64,000 nucleotides of DNA from an uncultured Rubritalea sp. (GCA_937981665.1 CALJOJ010000022.1:1-64000), one strand, 5' to 3'; positions 36,486-45,846 are shown, numbered from the stretch's first letter. Made by a program: numbers and translations. Notes: generated from the letters alone by a model not told the origin.

Positions 36486-36737
36486 TTATGCTTTGTAATT
36501 AGTATTTTCACGAACAATAATGGAACCAAATGATGCTCCTACTAGCCCGTGGATGGCAGAACCGAAACTGACGAAAATAAAGGAGGTTGTTTCCTTTCCG
36601 ATGTTCTCAAACATTGCTCGATCAGCAATTCTCTCAATACGTTCAGAGCTCGACTGCAACTCAACGAACCAACCAGCTTTTACAAACAAGTCATTGATCT
36701 TCGCTTCTTCTATTTGATATGTCTGATCGTTTATCAT
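36486..36737 (-). CDS. Small membrane protein coupled to an ECF sigma factor
   Basis: An 83-residue protein of no known family. Residues 1-48 are soluble and charged (ELQSSSERIERIADRAMFEN) and residues about 50-74 are hydrophobic with Gly (FIFVSFGSAIHGLVGASFG). Its start overlaps the sigma-factor stop by four bases (ATGA), the usual arrangement for an anti-sigma factor. It has no zinc-binding anti-sigma (ZAS) motif and is very short, so a direct anti-sigma role is only a hypothesis. The MscS-like gene follows after 18 bases. Confidence 0.65.
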   Translation of the reverse strand: MINDQTYQIEEAKINDLFVKAGWFVELQSSSERIERIADRAMFENIGKETTSFIFVSFGSAIHGLVGASFGSIIVRENTNYKA

Positions 36738-37342
36738 GCCTCAGTGGTCTCCTTAGAGTATATTACTTTAAAAGAATCCAGAGCTCGGTAGAGTCTCATC
36801 TTAGCAGCAGATAGACCTATATCCATCACCTCTGCTATCTCTTGGATAGTGAGACCTGTAGTAAATTTCATAATCAAGATCTCACGCTCTTTATCCTTCA
36901 TCTTCTTCATCGAATTCTCAACCTTTTCCTTCACTACAGAATCCTCTCTAGGCTCCGTGTGATCGGGCTCAAATTCTGTGACTTGTTTCTGGTATTCCTC
37001 TTTACTCTCCCTCTTCCTCGCTAATTTGGCAACTCTGTTTCTACAATAGTTTTGCACAATCTTATACAGCCATGTTTTGAATGCCGAACGCCCTTCAAAC
37101 TGATGAATCTTATGGAAAACCTGAATGAGCGCATCCTGAGTCACTTCCTCTGCATCTTGCGAAGTTCCGATGTACTTTGCACAAGTATTATATACAAGAC
37201 CCTCATAACGACGGAGTAGTTCTCTATAAGCTGTTAGATCGGAAGGCAGCTCTTTTTTACACAACGCTACGATCTCAGCATCGGATAACTTATCCAATCC
37301 CTCTACGCGCCTTGAGGCTAATTTTTTGAGTGCTTCTACCAT
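36734..37342 (-). CDS. ECF-type RNA polymerase sigma factor
   Basis: A 202-residue sigma-70 family factor. Region 2 spans about 45-115 (YIGTSQDAEEVTQDAL, FKTWLYKIVQNYCRN), a charged linker follows, and region 4 covers about 145-195 (KEREILIMKFTTGLTIQEIA). It directs RNA polymerase to a special promoter set. Likely targets include its own operon, but I could not identify a promoter repeat. Confidence 0.92.
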   Translation of the reverse strand: MVEALKKLASRRVEGLDKLSDAEIVALCKKELPSDLTAYRELLRRYEGLVYNTCAKYIGTSQDAEEVTQDALIQVFHKIHQFEGRSAFKTWLYKIVQNYCRNRVAKLARKRESKEEYQKQVTEFEPDHTEPREDSVVKEKVENSMKKMKDKEREILIMKFTTGLTIQEIAEVMDIGLSAAKMRLYRALDSFKVIYSKETTEA

Positions 37343-37480
37343 TTTAAGCTCAGACCAGTCACACAGTCATAACTGACTCTGATTTGAATACTGCCTAATG
37401 TCTTCAAAATAGCAAAAAAAAAATCAGCATTATCAAATTAATTGTATTATTTTAAGAATCTCATACTTATCATCCTCCAT

Positions 37481-37939
37481 ATGGTACACATTGTAATGGT
37501 TCATCCAGAAATTCCACATAACACAGGGGCCGCAGGCAGACTCGCGCTTGCCACTGGTGCTACTCTTCATCTTATCAAGCCGCTAGGCTTTGAAATAGAT
37601 GATAAAGCAGTGAAGCGGGCTGGCCTGGACTACTGGAAAGATGTCTCCGTCAAGAGCTGGGAATCATGGCAACACTTCGAAGAAAACTTAGCGGATGACG
37701 CAAGGCTATTCTTGTTAACAACGAAAACCAACAAGCCTTACTGGGATCAGAAATTTCTCCCAAATGACTATCTCGTATTTGGCAGAGAGACAAAGGGACT
37801 CGATGAAGCTCTAATCAAGAAGCACCAAGAAACCGCCATCACGATACCAATGACAACAGGCAGCACAAGAAGTCTTAATCTAGCTACCAGCATTGGCATT
37901 GTCCTCTTTGAGGCAGTGAGACAACAATCCAGCAAGTAA
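37481..37939 (+). CDS. trmL: tRNA (cytidine/uridine-2'-O-)-methyltransferase
   Basis: A 152-residue SPOUT methylase for the wobble position of certain leucine tRNAs. I choose the ATG at 37481 (MVHIVMVHPEIPHNTG); an upstream start at 37442 adds an atypical hydrophobic stretch. NTGAAGRLA, LVFGRETKGL and STRSLNLATS form the knotted SAM site. Confidence 0.92.
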   Translation: MVHIVMVHPEIPHNTGAAGRLALATGATLHLIKPLGFEIDDKAVKRAGLDYWKDVSVKSWESWQHFEENLADDARLFLLTTKTNKPYWDQKFLPNDYLVFGRETKGLDEALIKKHQETAITIPMTTGSTRSLNLATSIGIVLFEAVRQQSSK

Positions 37940-37947
37940 ATAAAACG

Positions 37948-38724
37948 CTATTTCTGCATCTCTAATTCTAGTATCCCCTTTAACTGGCGCGCGGCTTGCA
38001 GCGCTAACTCCACGCGACTCTGCGTAATGCTCGCTCGTAGTGACTCATGTGGATAAGCCATTGCTGAATGTTGCAGCACGTTATTGTCTAATTTCCAGGC
38101 GACCTCATCGTCTAAAGTGAAATTTCCGCCGGCCCTGATGATGAAGTGAGATTTCATAACCTCCCCTTTTATTTTCAAGTTAAGCTTATCACCTTCATAC
38201 CCCTTTGGTAAAAATACAAATCTAAGCGTGTGCGAGAACCCCTTTTCTCCATTTAAACTCTTAATTACAGCAGTAGGGACAGCGAGTAATACTGACTTTG
38301 CAACAGGGTTAAGCTCATTTAACTCCACGACTACTGCTGTAATCGCTTTCTCATCTTCACCTTTAATATCATAGTAGCCTGAGATCGAATTAGCATCATC
38401 CGTATGTCGCCTCGTGAGGTAATTATTTATCCCTAAAGTACTAGAGATATGTCTCAGGAAGTAATCAGACTCTTCACCACTTGAGGTCACGATCTTCTTC
38501 ATGTCATCCTCTATATCTGCCCTATCAAAAACCTGGGAAACTTTAAATTGCTCTAGCTGAGCCTTTTCATCCTCTTGCTTCCGGAAATTGATATTACTCA
38601 GAACCACCCCTACGCCTAACCCTATAGGTATGAGCATCAGAATACATAGAAACTTTTTTGCAGTTTTCCGGTCTTGAGCTTCAGTATTATGAATCCCATC
38701 GGTATTAGTATAATTTACGCTCAT
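37948..38724 (-). CDS. Single-pass membrane protein of unknown function
   Basis: A 258-residue protein with an N-terminal cytoplasmic stretch, one helix at about 26-43 (LCILMLIPIGLGVGVVL) and a periplasmic region containing a mixed alpha/beta segment (KAITAVVVELNELNP, TLRFVFLPKG, HFIIRAGGNFTL). I recognise no family. It is the last gene of the tgt-yajC-lpxB run, eight bases after lpxB. A single perfect DnaA box (38048-38056) inside it is probably chance. Confidence 0.65.
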   Translation of the reverse strand: MSVNYTNTDGIHNTEAQDRKTAKKFLCILMLIPIGLGVGVVLSNINFRKQEDEKAQLEQFKVSQVFDRADIEDDMKKIVTSSGEESDYFLRHISSTLGINNYLTRRHTDDANSISGYYDIKGEDEKAITAVVVELNELNPVAKSVLLAVPTAVIKSLNGEKGFSHTLRFVFLPKGYEGDKLNLKIKGEVMKSHFIIRAGGNFTLDDEVAWKLDNNVLQHSAMAYPHESLRASITQSRVELALQAARQLKGILELEMQK

Positions 38725-38731
38725 CGTCTTA

Positions 38732-39874
38732 CTATTCTGCGAGAGCCGTTATCACCTCTTTGGCTGCTCTAGCATGACAACCAGGCTCACCTAAAAGAGC
38801 TACAGCTTGCGCCATCTCTGATTTCACCTTAGCTGTATATACAGGATCTGAAATGAATTTACCCAGAGCTTCTTTGATATGCACAGGATCTGCTTCACCT
38901 TGGATGAACTCATCCACCACTTTCTTTTGTGCTAGAATATTAACCAAACCAATATGCTCTATCTTGATCAGCAGCTTCCCTAGTAGATAGGTAGGCAACG
39001 CTATCTTATAAACTAGACAGTATGGTAAGCCATAGTAAGCCGCCTCTAATGTAGCTGTACCACTCGCAATAACACCACAGTTCGCTGACTGCATTAACTT
39101 ATGACTACCGCCGTTGATTCTACTTGTGATCTTGATATAGTCACCATCGAGTTTGATCTTTTCTATGATCTTCTTCATCAGCTCCGCCAGCTTTTTATTT
39201 GCCGCTGGAGCCTCAAACCTTAGACTTTGATTCTCGTTATGCATTCGGCGAGCCGCCTCTACCATCACAGGAAACAGCTTAGCTATCTCACGCTCACGGC
39301 TTCCAGGAAATAGACCTATGAGATTTTTATCACGTGTGATATCAATCTTGTTTTCGAGTAACTCATCAATAATAGGATGCCCCACAAAAGTAGTCGATAG
39401 CCCAGAGTTTTCGTATAACGTCTTCTCAAACGGTAAGATGCATAACATCTTGTCTAGAATTGCTGCCATTTTAGGAATGCGACCTTTATTCCATGCCCAG
39501 ACCTGAGGGCTCACGTAATAAATAATCTTGATATCAGATAGAGCTGCTCTAACGGCTTTCGCCATACGGAGGTTAAAACCTGGGTAATCAATCAGCACGA
39601 GAGCATCTGGCTTAAGCTCCTGAATCTCTGCTAGCATGGATTTAAACTGCTTTTTAAACCAAGGATAATGCCTCAGCACCTCCACTACTCCCATCACAGC
39701 TGCCTTCTCTATCCAGTCTCTGAAAGGCACGCTTGCATGCGGCTTCATGGCCGGTCCACCAGCACCAAAAAACTCCACACCGCTGTTCTCAGACTTGATA
39801 GCTTGCATCAGTTCTGCTCCGTGAGTGTCCCCGCTGACCTCTCCAGAGATCAGATAGATTTTCTTGGTGCTCAT
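38732..39874 (-). CDS. lpxB: Lipid-A-disaccharide synthase
   Basis: A 380-residue GT19 glycosyltransferase joining UDP-diacylglucosamine and lipid X. I use the ATG at 39872-39874 (MSTKKIYLISGEVSGDTHGA), which gives the family's classic start; the frame reaches 39937. YPGFNLRMAK, YYVSPQVWAW and FVGHPIID are signature motifs. It shows that the organism makes lipid A and so has an LPS-type outer membrane. Confidence 0.95.
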   Translation of the reverse strand: MSTKKIYLISGEVSGDTHGAELMQAIKSENSGVEFFGAGGPAMKPHASVPFRDWIEKAAVMGVVEVLRHYPWFKKQFKSMLAEIQELKPDALVLIDYPGFNLRMAKAVRAALSDIKIIYYVSPQVWAWNKGRIPKMAAILDKMLCILPFEKTLYENSGLSTTFVGHPIIDELLENKIDITRDKNLIGLFPGSREREIAKLFPVMVEAARRMHNENQSLRFEAPAANKKLAELMKKIIEKIKLDGDYIKITSRINGGSHKLMQSANCGVIASGTATLEAAYYGLPYCLVYKIALPTYLLGKLLIKIEHIGLVNILAQKKVVDEFIQGEADPVHIKEALGKFISDPVYTAKVKSEMAQAVALLGEPGCHARAAKEVITALAE

Positions 39875-39949
39875 AGTATTATGACTATCGTTTTTTGAAT
39901 AAAGTCTCAATGAAATTATTCCTCTCTCATCATCCAAGAGAGTCTGAAA

Positions 39950-40264
39950 CTAAACCTTAGCTGAAGGCTCTTCTTTATTAAGAACGCTAGCAATAGCCGT
40001 TCTATCATACTTAACGAAAAGACCTTCGCCTACCTTAAGTGACACAGTAGTATCGCTCACCGCATTCACTGAAGCGTGCATCCCGCCAATAGTGACTACA
40101 TTATCGCCTTTCTTGAGATTAGCCTGACGCTCACGTAGTGCTTTAGCACGTTTCTGCTGAGGGCGGAAAAGCACCACCCAGAAGATGATGATAAGAAGAA
40201 CTGGCATGAGGAGCTGCGCTAGACCTCCGCCTGCTTGAGCTATGATAAGTGTGTTAGTATTCAT
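39950..40264 (-). CDS. yajC: Preprotein translocase subunit YajC
   Basis: A 104-residue protein with one membrane helix (about 12-35, LLMPVLLIIIFWVVLFRPQQKR) and a small basic/beta domain (GDNVVTIGGMHASV). It belongs to the SecDF-YajC complex. The position directly after tgt is conserved in many bacteria. secD is not adjacent. Confidence 0.93.
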   Translation of the reverse strand: MNTNTLIIAQAGGGLAQLLMPVLLIIIFWVVLFRPQQKRAKALRERQANLKKGDNVVTIGGMHASVNAVSDTTVSLKVGEGLFVKYDRTAIASVLNKEEPSAKV

Positions 40265-40265
40265 A

Positions 40266-41387
40266 TTATTTTTGGTTGTATCGTTTTATAAAATCTGCTT
40301 TGAACTTAGAAAATGTCCCATTCTCGATGGCTGCACGTGAACGCTCCATGAGTCGTAGATAGAAATGCAGATTATGAAAAGAAAGCAACCTCAAAGCTAA
40401 CATTTCCTTAGCTCTCCACAAGTGCCTGATATAGCTTCTAGAGAAGCGAGCCACACTAGGGTGTGTCGTCTCAGTCAATGGACGCTTATCCATCTCAAAT
40501 TCCTTATTCTTAATATGGATAGGACCATCATCAGTGAATGCCAAGCCATGACGAGCTACTCGAGTGGGCATCACGCAGTCAAACATATCCACTCCTCTTG
40601 CTATCATTTCCAGCATCTGCGGCGGAGTCCCCAAGCCCATAGCATAGCGTGGCTTATCTTCAGGTAGAAACGGGACCGCGTTCTCAATAGCTCGGATCAT
40701 CTCGTGCTCCGGCTCACCTACAGAAATACCACCTACAGCGTAGCCATCAAAGCCTATATTAACAAGCTCTCTAGCCGACTGCTCACGAAACTCAGAATAA
40801 ATACTACCCTGTACAATACCAAAATGCATCTGTTTACCATCTCCAGAACGCGGCTCATTCTTGGTGACCCATTCCTTACATCGTTTCGCCCATCGAGTCG
40901 TAAGCGAGAGCGAATCCAGCGCGTATTTCTCCTCACATGGATACGGCGGACACTCATCGAATAACATCGCAATATCACTACCGATAACAGCTTGTATCTC
41001 CATGCTTACCTCAGGAGAAAGCATCATTTTAGAACCATCTAAATGATTCCGGAACGTCACCCCTTCTTCATTGATTTTACGTAATTTAGCCAAAGACCAA
41101 ACCTGAAAACCGCCAGAGTCAGTCAAAATAGGCTTATCCCATGAAGCGAACTCATGGAGACCTCCAAACTCACGCAAGACATCCAGACCAGGCCTCAAGT
41201 TCAAATGATACGTATTTCCCAGAATAATCTGTGCGCCCATCGCATCCAGATCATCAGGGTGTAAGGTCTTCACAGAGCCTTGAGTTCCCACAGGCATGAA
41301 AATAGGCGTCTCTACTACCCCATGCGCAGTAGTCAGCCTACCGCGTCTAGCCTTCGTCTCGGAATCTGTCCTTATTAGTTCAAACAC
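40266..41387 (-). CDS. tgt: Queuine tRNA-ribosyltransferase
   Basis: A 373-residue TIM-barrel enzyme that exchanges guanine 34 for preQ1 in GUN tRNAs. TDSGGFQVWSLA holds an active-site Asp; GGISVGEP and FDCVMPTRVARHG carry the substrate and nucleophile region. The usual C-x-C-x2-C zinc motif near the end is not evident: the corresponding stretch reads EMDKRPLTETTHPSVARFSR without Cys, so zinc binding may be lost or replaced. It heads the tgt-yajC-lpxB unit, with yajC starting two bases later. Confidence 0.92.
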   Translation of the reverse strand: MFELIRTDSETKARRGRLTTAHGVVETPIFMPVGTQGSVKTLHPDDLDAMGAQIILGNTYHLNLRPGLDVLREFGGLHEFASWDKPILTDSGGFQVWSLAKLRKINEEGVTFRNHLDGSKMMLSPEVSMEIQAVIGSDIAMLFDECPPYPCEEKYALDSLSLTTRWAKRCKEWVTKNEPRSGDGKQMHFGIVQGSIYSEFREQSARELVNIGFDGYAVGGISVGEPEHEMIRAIENAVPFLPEDKPRYAMGLGTPPQMLEMIARGVDMFDCVMPTRVARHGLAFTDDGPIHIKNKEFEMDKRPLTETTHPSVARFSRSYIRHLWRAKEMLALRLLSFHNLHFYLRLMERSRAAIENGTFSKFKADFIKRYNQK

Positions 41388-41512
41388 TAAATTCTTGTTA
41401 CACAGAAAATACCGGATTGAACAGCCACATTTACGAAATAATCATCACCCATCACATTTTGCTTTCTCTCTATTCAAAGCTTTATTAAGATTCACACCAT
41501 ACATTAGACATT

Positions 41513-42256
41513 ATGCCTAGAATCATCATCAAAGAACCAGACCAGAAACCGCAGCCATACCGTCTAAAAATCAACCGAATCGTCACTAAAATTGGCCGAG
41601 CTAAAGACAATGACATCCTTATAACAGATGGATCATCATCCACTTATCATTGTAAGATAAAGCGTGTTGAAGGCGGCTTCATCCTAGTCGACTCAGATTC
41701 TACCAACGGGATAAAAGCCAAAGGCACACGTTACTCTGTTATCGATCTTAAAGATGGAGAAACTGTCCAAATCGGTGATGATATCGACTTGAAATTTTCA
41801 CTCTCAGAAGAAGAAATCGAGGAACTCTCATCAGAAGACTTTAAAAGCCAGCAAAAGGCGTGCTTTCCAAAGAGCAAGAAACCCAAGAAAGAAGAAGTAC
41901 AGGATTCTCATGATAATGACGAGGATGAGAAAGAAGAAAAGCCTGTACCTAAAAAGAAATCTTCAAAAAAGACTAACTCTAAAAAGCAACGTGATTCTGA
42001 TAATGAAAGCTCAGATGAAGACGAAGATGATGACGACACCAGATCTAGCAGCAAGAGAAGGTCTCGTCGCTCTAGGTCTTCATCTTCTAAAGATCGGGAT
42101 AGACAGAGAGATGAGAGACCAAGAAGGCAACAGCAAGAAAACTCTAACAGCAGCCTAAGCTTTGTGATCTTTATTATACTTGCTGTACTATGCTTCATCG
42201 CAGGCCTAGCCATCAGACACTACCTTGATCACGATATGTTTATTTTCACTAAATAA
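41513..42256 (+). CDS. FHA-domain membrane protein with long charged linker
   Basis: A 247-residue protein. The FHA domain (about 15-95) has IGRAKDNDI, the SSTYHCKI loop and DSTNGIK, the phosphothreonine-binding signature. Residues about 115-215 are a highly charged linker of Lys, Glu, Asp, Arg and Ser runs. A C-terminal helix (about 220-238, LSFVIFIILAVLCFIAG) anchors it, so the FHA domain faces the cytoplasm. It should bind a phosphorylated partner; no Ser/Thr kinase gene is in the window. Confidence 0.82.
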   Translation: MPRIIIKEPDQKPQPYRLKINRIVTKIGRAKDNDILITDGSSSTYHCKIKRVEGGFILVDSDSTNGIKAKGTRYSVIDLKDGETVQIGDDIDLKFSLSEEEIEELSSEDFKSQQKACFPKSKKPKKEEVQDSHDNDEDEKEEKPVPKKKSSKKTNSKKQRDSDNESSDEDEDDDDTRSSSKRRSRRSRSSSSKDRDRQRDERPRRQQQENSNSSLSFVIFIILAVLCFIAGLAIRHYLDHDMFIFTK

Positions 42257-42262
42257 CGATAC

Positions 42263-42286
42263 CTACTAGGAGACCTCTCCTTGTAG
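42263..42286. terminator. Hairpin over the pabB stop codon
   Basis: CTACTAGGAGA, CC and TCTCCTTGTAG form an eleven-position stem with one T-T mismatch and a 2-base centre. It spans the pabB stop and lies ten bases from the end of the FHA gene. There is no T run, so it may be a processing or bidirectional stop signal. Confidence 0.35.
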
Positions 42287-43525
42287 ACTCAGAGCTGAGC
42301 GGATTCCCTTCGCCTTATGGAGAGTCTCCTCATACTCTGCTCTAGGATCTGAATCTGCTACGATACCGGCTCCCACATGATAGTGCAGAATAGCACCTTC
42401 TCTAACAAGAGTACGTATCACGATATTAAATTGACTAACATTATTAAAGCCTACATAACCTACGGCTCCTGTATATAGCCCTCTGCCCTCAGTTTCTAAC
42501 TCGGCAATGATCTCCATAGCGCGGGACTTTGGCGCTCCAGTAATACTCCCTCCAGGAAAGCACTCACTCAGCACTCGCCAGTGATCCATATCATCTCGCA
42601 TCACTCCTGAGACAGAAGACACCAGGTGATACACATGTTCCAACTTCTCTAACTGCAGCATTCCCTCCACCTTCACACTTCCATAGGCGCACACTTTGCC
42701 AAGATCATTACGTTCTAAGTCAGTAATCATAACCAACTCGGAATTCTCCTTTGCTGAAGCTAATAACTCCCTTGCCGAGGCCTGATCAAGATCATCATCT
42801 GCATAACGAGGACGAGTGCCCTTAATAGGTCGAGTCTCGACCCGATGACCATTCATTTTTAAAAATGTCTCAGGTGAAGAAGACAACACCTCTCTGTCTA
42901 ACAATTTTAGATAAGCCGACATCGGCGCAGGAGCGACAACTCTCAGATCGTCATATAATGAAAATAACGATCCAGACTGCACCTCAGCACTAAACTTCTG
43001 AGTAAGATTCACTTGATAAATATCTCCCGCTCGAATGTACTCCTTCACCCGTGCTACACCTCTAACATAATCTTTTTCCGATGTGTGCGAGCGAAAACGC
43101 CCCACTTTAAACAGCTGCTCATTGTAAACCTTAAAGTCCTCTGAAAGATCGCCAATTTCAAACCACTGCATCGTCTCATGAACATAAATCAAACATGACT
43201 CATAAAGACCAAAGCAATAAGTCCCATCATAATCAACCCAACCAAAAGCACCTCCTAATGGGAACCTCGAAGCCACTGAGCCCTCTACCCCGTCCAGCAC
43301 CACCGTGTATTCAGCCATCAGACTGCGAACTGCCTCAAAGTCAACATTTTCACCTGTGAGCACATTTACAGGGTTCGCTGCAATAATAGATAAAGGATAC
43401 GTATCAGACTCAGATAGATTCCCTGAACTATCGAAAAAAACTAAGCCTTCATGATGAGATAACTGCCTCGCCACCTCAACAGGCGACAACGATATCTCTA
43501 CCTCTTTACAAACAAGCTCTTTCAT
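42266..43525 (-). CDS. pabB: Aminodeoxychorismate synthase component I
   Basis: A 419-residue chorismate-binding enzyme for p-aminobenzoate and folate. I prefer the ATG at 43523-43525 (MKELVCKEVEISLSP), 13 bases after the rsgA stop; the frame extends to 43588 inside rsgA. DIYQVNLTQKF, ETRPIKGTRPR, SELVMITDLERNDLG and FPGGSITGAPK are diagnostic. Anthranilate synthase is the near relative, but the PIKGTRPR form and lone position favour PabB. Confidence 0.9.
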   Translation of the reverse strand: MKELVCKEVEISLSPVEVARQLSHHEGLVFFDSSGNLSESDTYPLSIIAANPVNVLTGENVDFEAVRSLMAEYTVVLDGVEGSVASRFPLGGAFGWVDYDGTYCFGLYESCLIYVHETMQWFEIGDLSEDFKVYNEQLFKVGRFRSHTSEKDYVRGVARVKEYIRAGDIYQVNLTQKFSAEVQSGSLFSLYDDLRVVAPAPMSAYLKLLDREVLSSSPETFLKMNGHRVETRPIKGTRPRYADDDLDQASARELLASAKENSELVMITDLERNDLGKVCAYGSVKVEGMLQLEKLEHVYHLVSSVSGVMRDDMDHWRVLSECFPGGSITGAPKSRAMEIIAELETEGRGLYTGAVGYVGFNNVSQFNIVIRTLVREGAILHYHVGAGIVADSDPRAEYEETLHKAKGIRSALSLQGEVS

Positions 43526-43538
43526 AACCCCACTAATA

Positions 43539-44645
43539 TTAAAATCTCTCTGGATTCTCTTCTCTCTGGCGTTCAATACGGTCATCAAGATTACGAGCCT
43601 TTACACGATTATCTCTTTTAGCTCTTCTCTCCACAAGCATTTGACGTTTTTTCTGACGCTTCTTCAGCTCCTCTATCTCCTCTTCAAGCTTTAGAAAGCT
43701 CTCATACCTCTCCACGTCCAAGCTACCATCCTCAACACCTGACCGAATCGCGCAGCCTTTATCAGGACCATGCTTACAATCATGAAATTTACAATTTCCT
43801 GCTAACTCCTCAATGTCAGAAAAACTATCTCGTAAGGTATTCTCATCAGTCCACATCTGCACCTCACGAATACCTGGATTATCGATCAGGATACCACCTT
43901 CATCGAGTACGATGAGTTCACGAGCGGTAGTAGTATGCCTACCCTTTCCTGTCAGCTCATTCACATCACTGGTCCACTGCCAATCTTCTCCTAACAACTG
44001 ATTTACCAACGTTGATTTACCTACCCCACTTGAACCAACTAATGTAATGCTCACGCCTTTCTGAAGATACGTTTTTAGAACACCCAGACCCTCGTTAAGA
44101 ATAGCACTAGTGACATGAACATCCGCATCAGGATTTAATTCAGAAATCTCCTGCTTTACCTCTTCATTTAATTCAGCAGGAAAGAGATCACTCTTATTAA
44201 TCAAGACTACAGCCTTCGCTCGGCTCTTCTCTATCAGCATGAAATATCGCTCCAAGCGGCGCGGATTATAGTCAGCCCCAGCATCAGTCATCACAACGAC
44301 GACATTCACATTAGCCGCCATCACTTGCTCTTCACTACTCTTTCCTGGAAGCTTTCTCGAAAAGCAAGACTGCCTCTCCAGTCTCGCACGTATCATAGGC
44401 TCCTCACTCTCTTTACCTTCATCAATAGCCACCCAGTCGCCCACAGCAGGAAGAGCAGCATCATTTTCAGCATCATGATATACCTTGCCACTCATGATCA
44501 CCTCTAACTCATCTCCACCTTCTAACAGAGCACCATAAGTAATTTTGTTATCACGAATCAGCCTAGCAGGCTTCCAGCCTTTTACTGCGAGCGGCTTAAA
44601 CGCCTTCGCGAAATCCGCGTTCCATCCTAAATCTTCTAAGGTCAT
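43539..44645 (-). CDS. rsgA: Ribosome small-subunit-dependent GTPase A
   Basis: A 368-residue circularly permuted GTPase for late 30S maturation. OB fold (about 40-105), G4 NKSD, G1 GSSGVGKSTLV, G3 DNPGIRE, then the zinc site CKFHDCKHGPDKGC. A charged helical tail rich in Arg and Lys extends past the family core (about 320-368). Confidence 0.94.
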   Translation of the reverse strand: MTLEDLGWNADFAKAFKPLAVKGWKPARLIRDNKITYGALLEGGDELEVIMSGKVYHDAENDAALPAVGDWVAIDEGKESEEPMIRARLERQSCFSRKLPGKSSEEQVMAANVNVVVVMTDAGADYNPRRLERYFMLIEKSRAKAVVLINKSDLFPAELNEEVKQEISELNPDADVHVTSAILNEGLGVLKTYLQKGVSITLVGSSGVGKSTLVNQLLGEDWQWTSDVNELTGKGRHTTTARELIVLDEGGILIDNPGIREVQMWTDENTLRDSFSDIEELAGNCKFHDCKHGPDKGCAIRSGVEDGSLDVERYESFLKLEEEIEELKKRQKKRQMLVERRAKRDNRVKARNLDDRIERQREENPERF

Positions 44646-44660
44646 CCACTTGATTCTAAC

Positions 44661-45797
44661 CTATTCAACAGGAAAGACAATAGATTCCACTAATTGCCTT
44701 AATTTAGAACGCTCTAGTTTTCCCATTTCATTTCTAGGAAACACCTCCACAACAATAGGCTCAGCTAATCTTTCTACCCCAGACAAAGCTAAAGAGCTAA
44801 CTAACTCTACTAAGTTCATATCATCAACCACAGGCACAAGCCTCACCCCTCTTCGCTCATCCTCGATAGTAATGATAAAAGCCTCAGTACCCAGAACACT
44901 CTTCAGCCGGTCTTCTAGAGATGAAATATCCACCAACTCACCTAAGACCTTCACCATCTGATCCCTCCTTCCGAGAAACTTAAGCCCCCTGCCACATTCT
45001 TTCGATGTAAGCGCCATTCTATCACTAGTTCTAAACCACCCATTACGCTTAGGGTCCTTATAAACATAAGGACCCCCTTCCTTAACAAGATATCCATTCA
45101 GTAGACAGTCACCTTTAATCTCCAAAATCCCAGCTTCTGAGACCCTAAGCTCCCAACCATCAATAATTTTTATATATCCAGAATCTCCCAGCCTACCTGT
45201 GGCAATCTGAGAGCCCGTCTCAGTCATCCCATAACTCTCATATATAGGCCAACCAAGCTCTAATGCAGCCAACCTTACCTCATCATCTAATTTACCGCCT
45301 CCTACTATCACAACACGGATAGAAGCAGGGCATACACACCCAGAACGAACCAAGTCCACTACCTGAGTAGGCACTAAGGATACCACACTCACTTTATTCG
45401 CTTTAAGAAACCCTAACCCCGGAGACGCTGACCACTTCTGATCAAAGCTCACGAACTTCGCGCCACTCAAAATACAACGAGTAACCACCCCCAGGCCTCC
45501 AACATGATAAGCAGGCAGCATTAAACCTAATACATCATCTTCTTTTATTTCAAGATGAACATTCACTAGTCTAGCATGCTCGAGAAGTCTCTCCTTTTCA
45601 TAAACCACCCATTTTGATTCACCCGAACTACCAGAAGTCTTAATAATAAAACACACACCAAGGCCATCCAAACAACTTGTATCAATAGCTAAGTCAGTAG
45701 GTAAGCAGATACCAAACTCAGCTGATAAACAATAGTGCTCGTTATTCTTAAACATCTCCAGCCATTGAGAATAACTTAACTGTTCGCTACCTTGCAT
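44661..45797 (-). CDS. menE: Acyl-CoA ligase, probably o-succinylbenzoate-CoA ligase
   Basis: A 378-residue AMP-forming ligase. The P-loop is KTSGSSGESKW. ESYGMTETGSQIA is the A5 motif, and YKDPKRNGWFRTSD with FLGRRDQMVKVLGE are A7-A8. The short length and absent N-terminal extension fit the compact MenE forms rather than full acyl-CoA synthetases. It would activate OSB in menaquinone synthesis. No other men genes are close, so the identity is likely but not certain. rsgA starts 15 bases downstream. Confidence 0.72.
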   Translation of the reverse strand: MQGSEQLSYSQWLEMFKNNEHYCLSAEFGICLPTDLAIDTSCLDGLGVCFIIKTSGSSGESKWVVYEKERLLEHARLVNVHLEIKEDDVLGLMLPAYHVGGLGVVTRCILSGAKFVSFDQKWSASPGLGFLKANKVSVVSLVPTQVVDLVRSGCVCPASIRVVIVGGGKLDDEVRLAALELGWPIYESYGMTETGSQIATGRLGDSGYIKIIDGWELRVSEAGILEIKGDCLLNGYLVKEGGPYVYKDPKRNGWFRTSDRMALTSKECGRGLKFLGRRDQMVKVLGELVDISSLEDRLKSVLGTEAFIITIEDERRGVRLVPVVDDMNLVELVSSLALSGVERLAEPIVVEVFPRNEMGKLERSKLRQLVESIVFPVE

Positions 45798-45814
45798 GGC
45801 ATCATTTTAACTAC

Positions 45815-45846
45815 AAAAAAGCCGATAAGCAATCACGCTTATCGAC
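45815..45846 (-). terminator. Intrinsic terminator of the Wza-like gene
   Basis: On the minus strand CGATAAGC and GCTTATCG form an eight-pair stem followed by GGC and six T. It ends the unit of the export protein at 45879. Confidence 0.85.

Noticed and set aside
38048-38056. Perfect DnaA box TGTGGATAA
   Set aside because: Single copy inside a coding region with no neighbours; chance is enough.
41908-42213. Ser/Leu-rich frames opposite the FHA gene
   Set aside because: They mirror the repetitive charged linker of the FHA protein and have no independent support.
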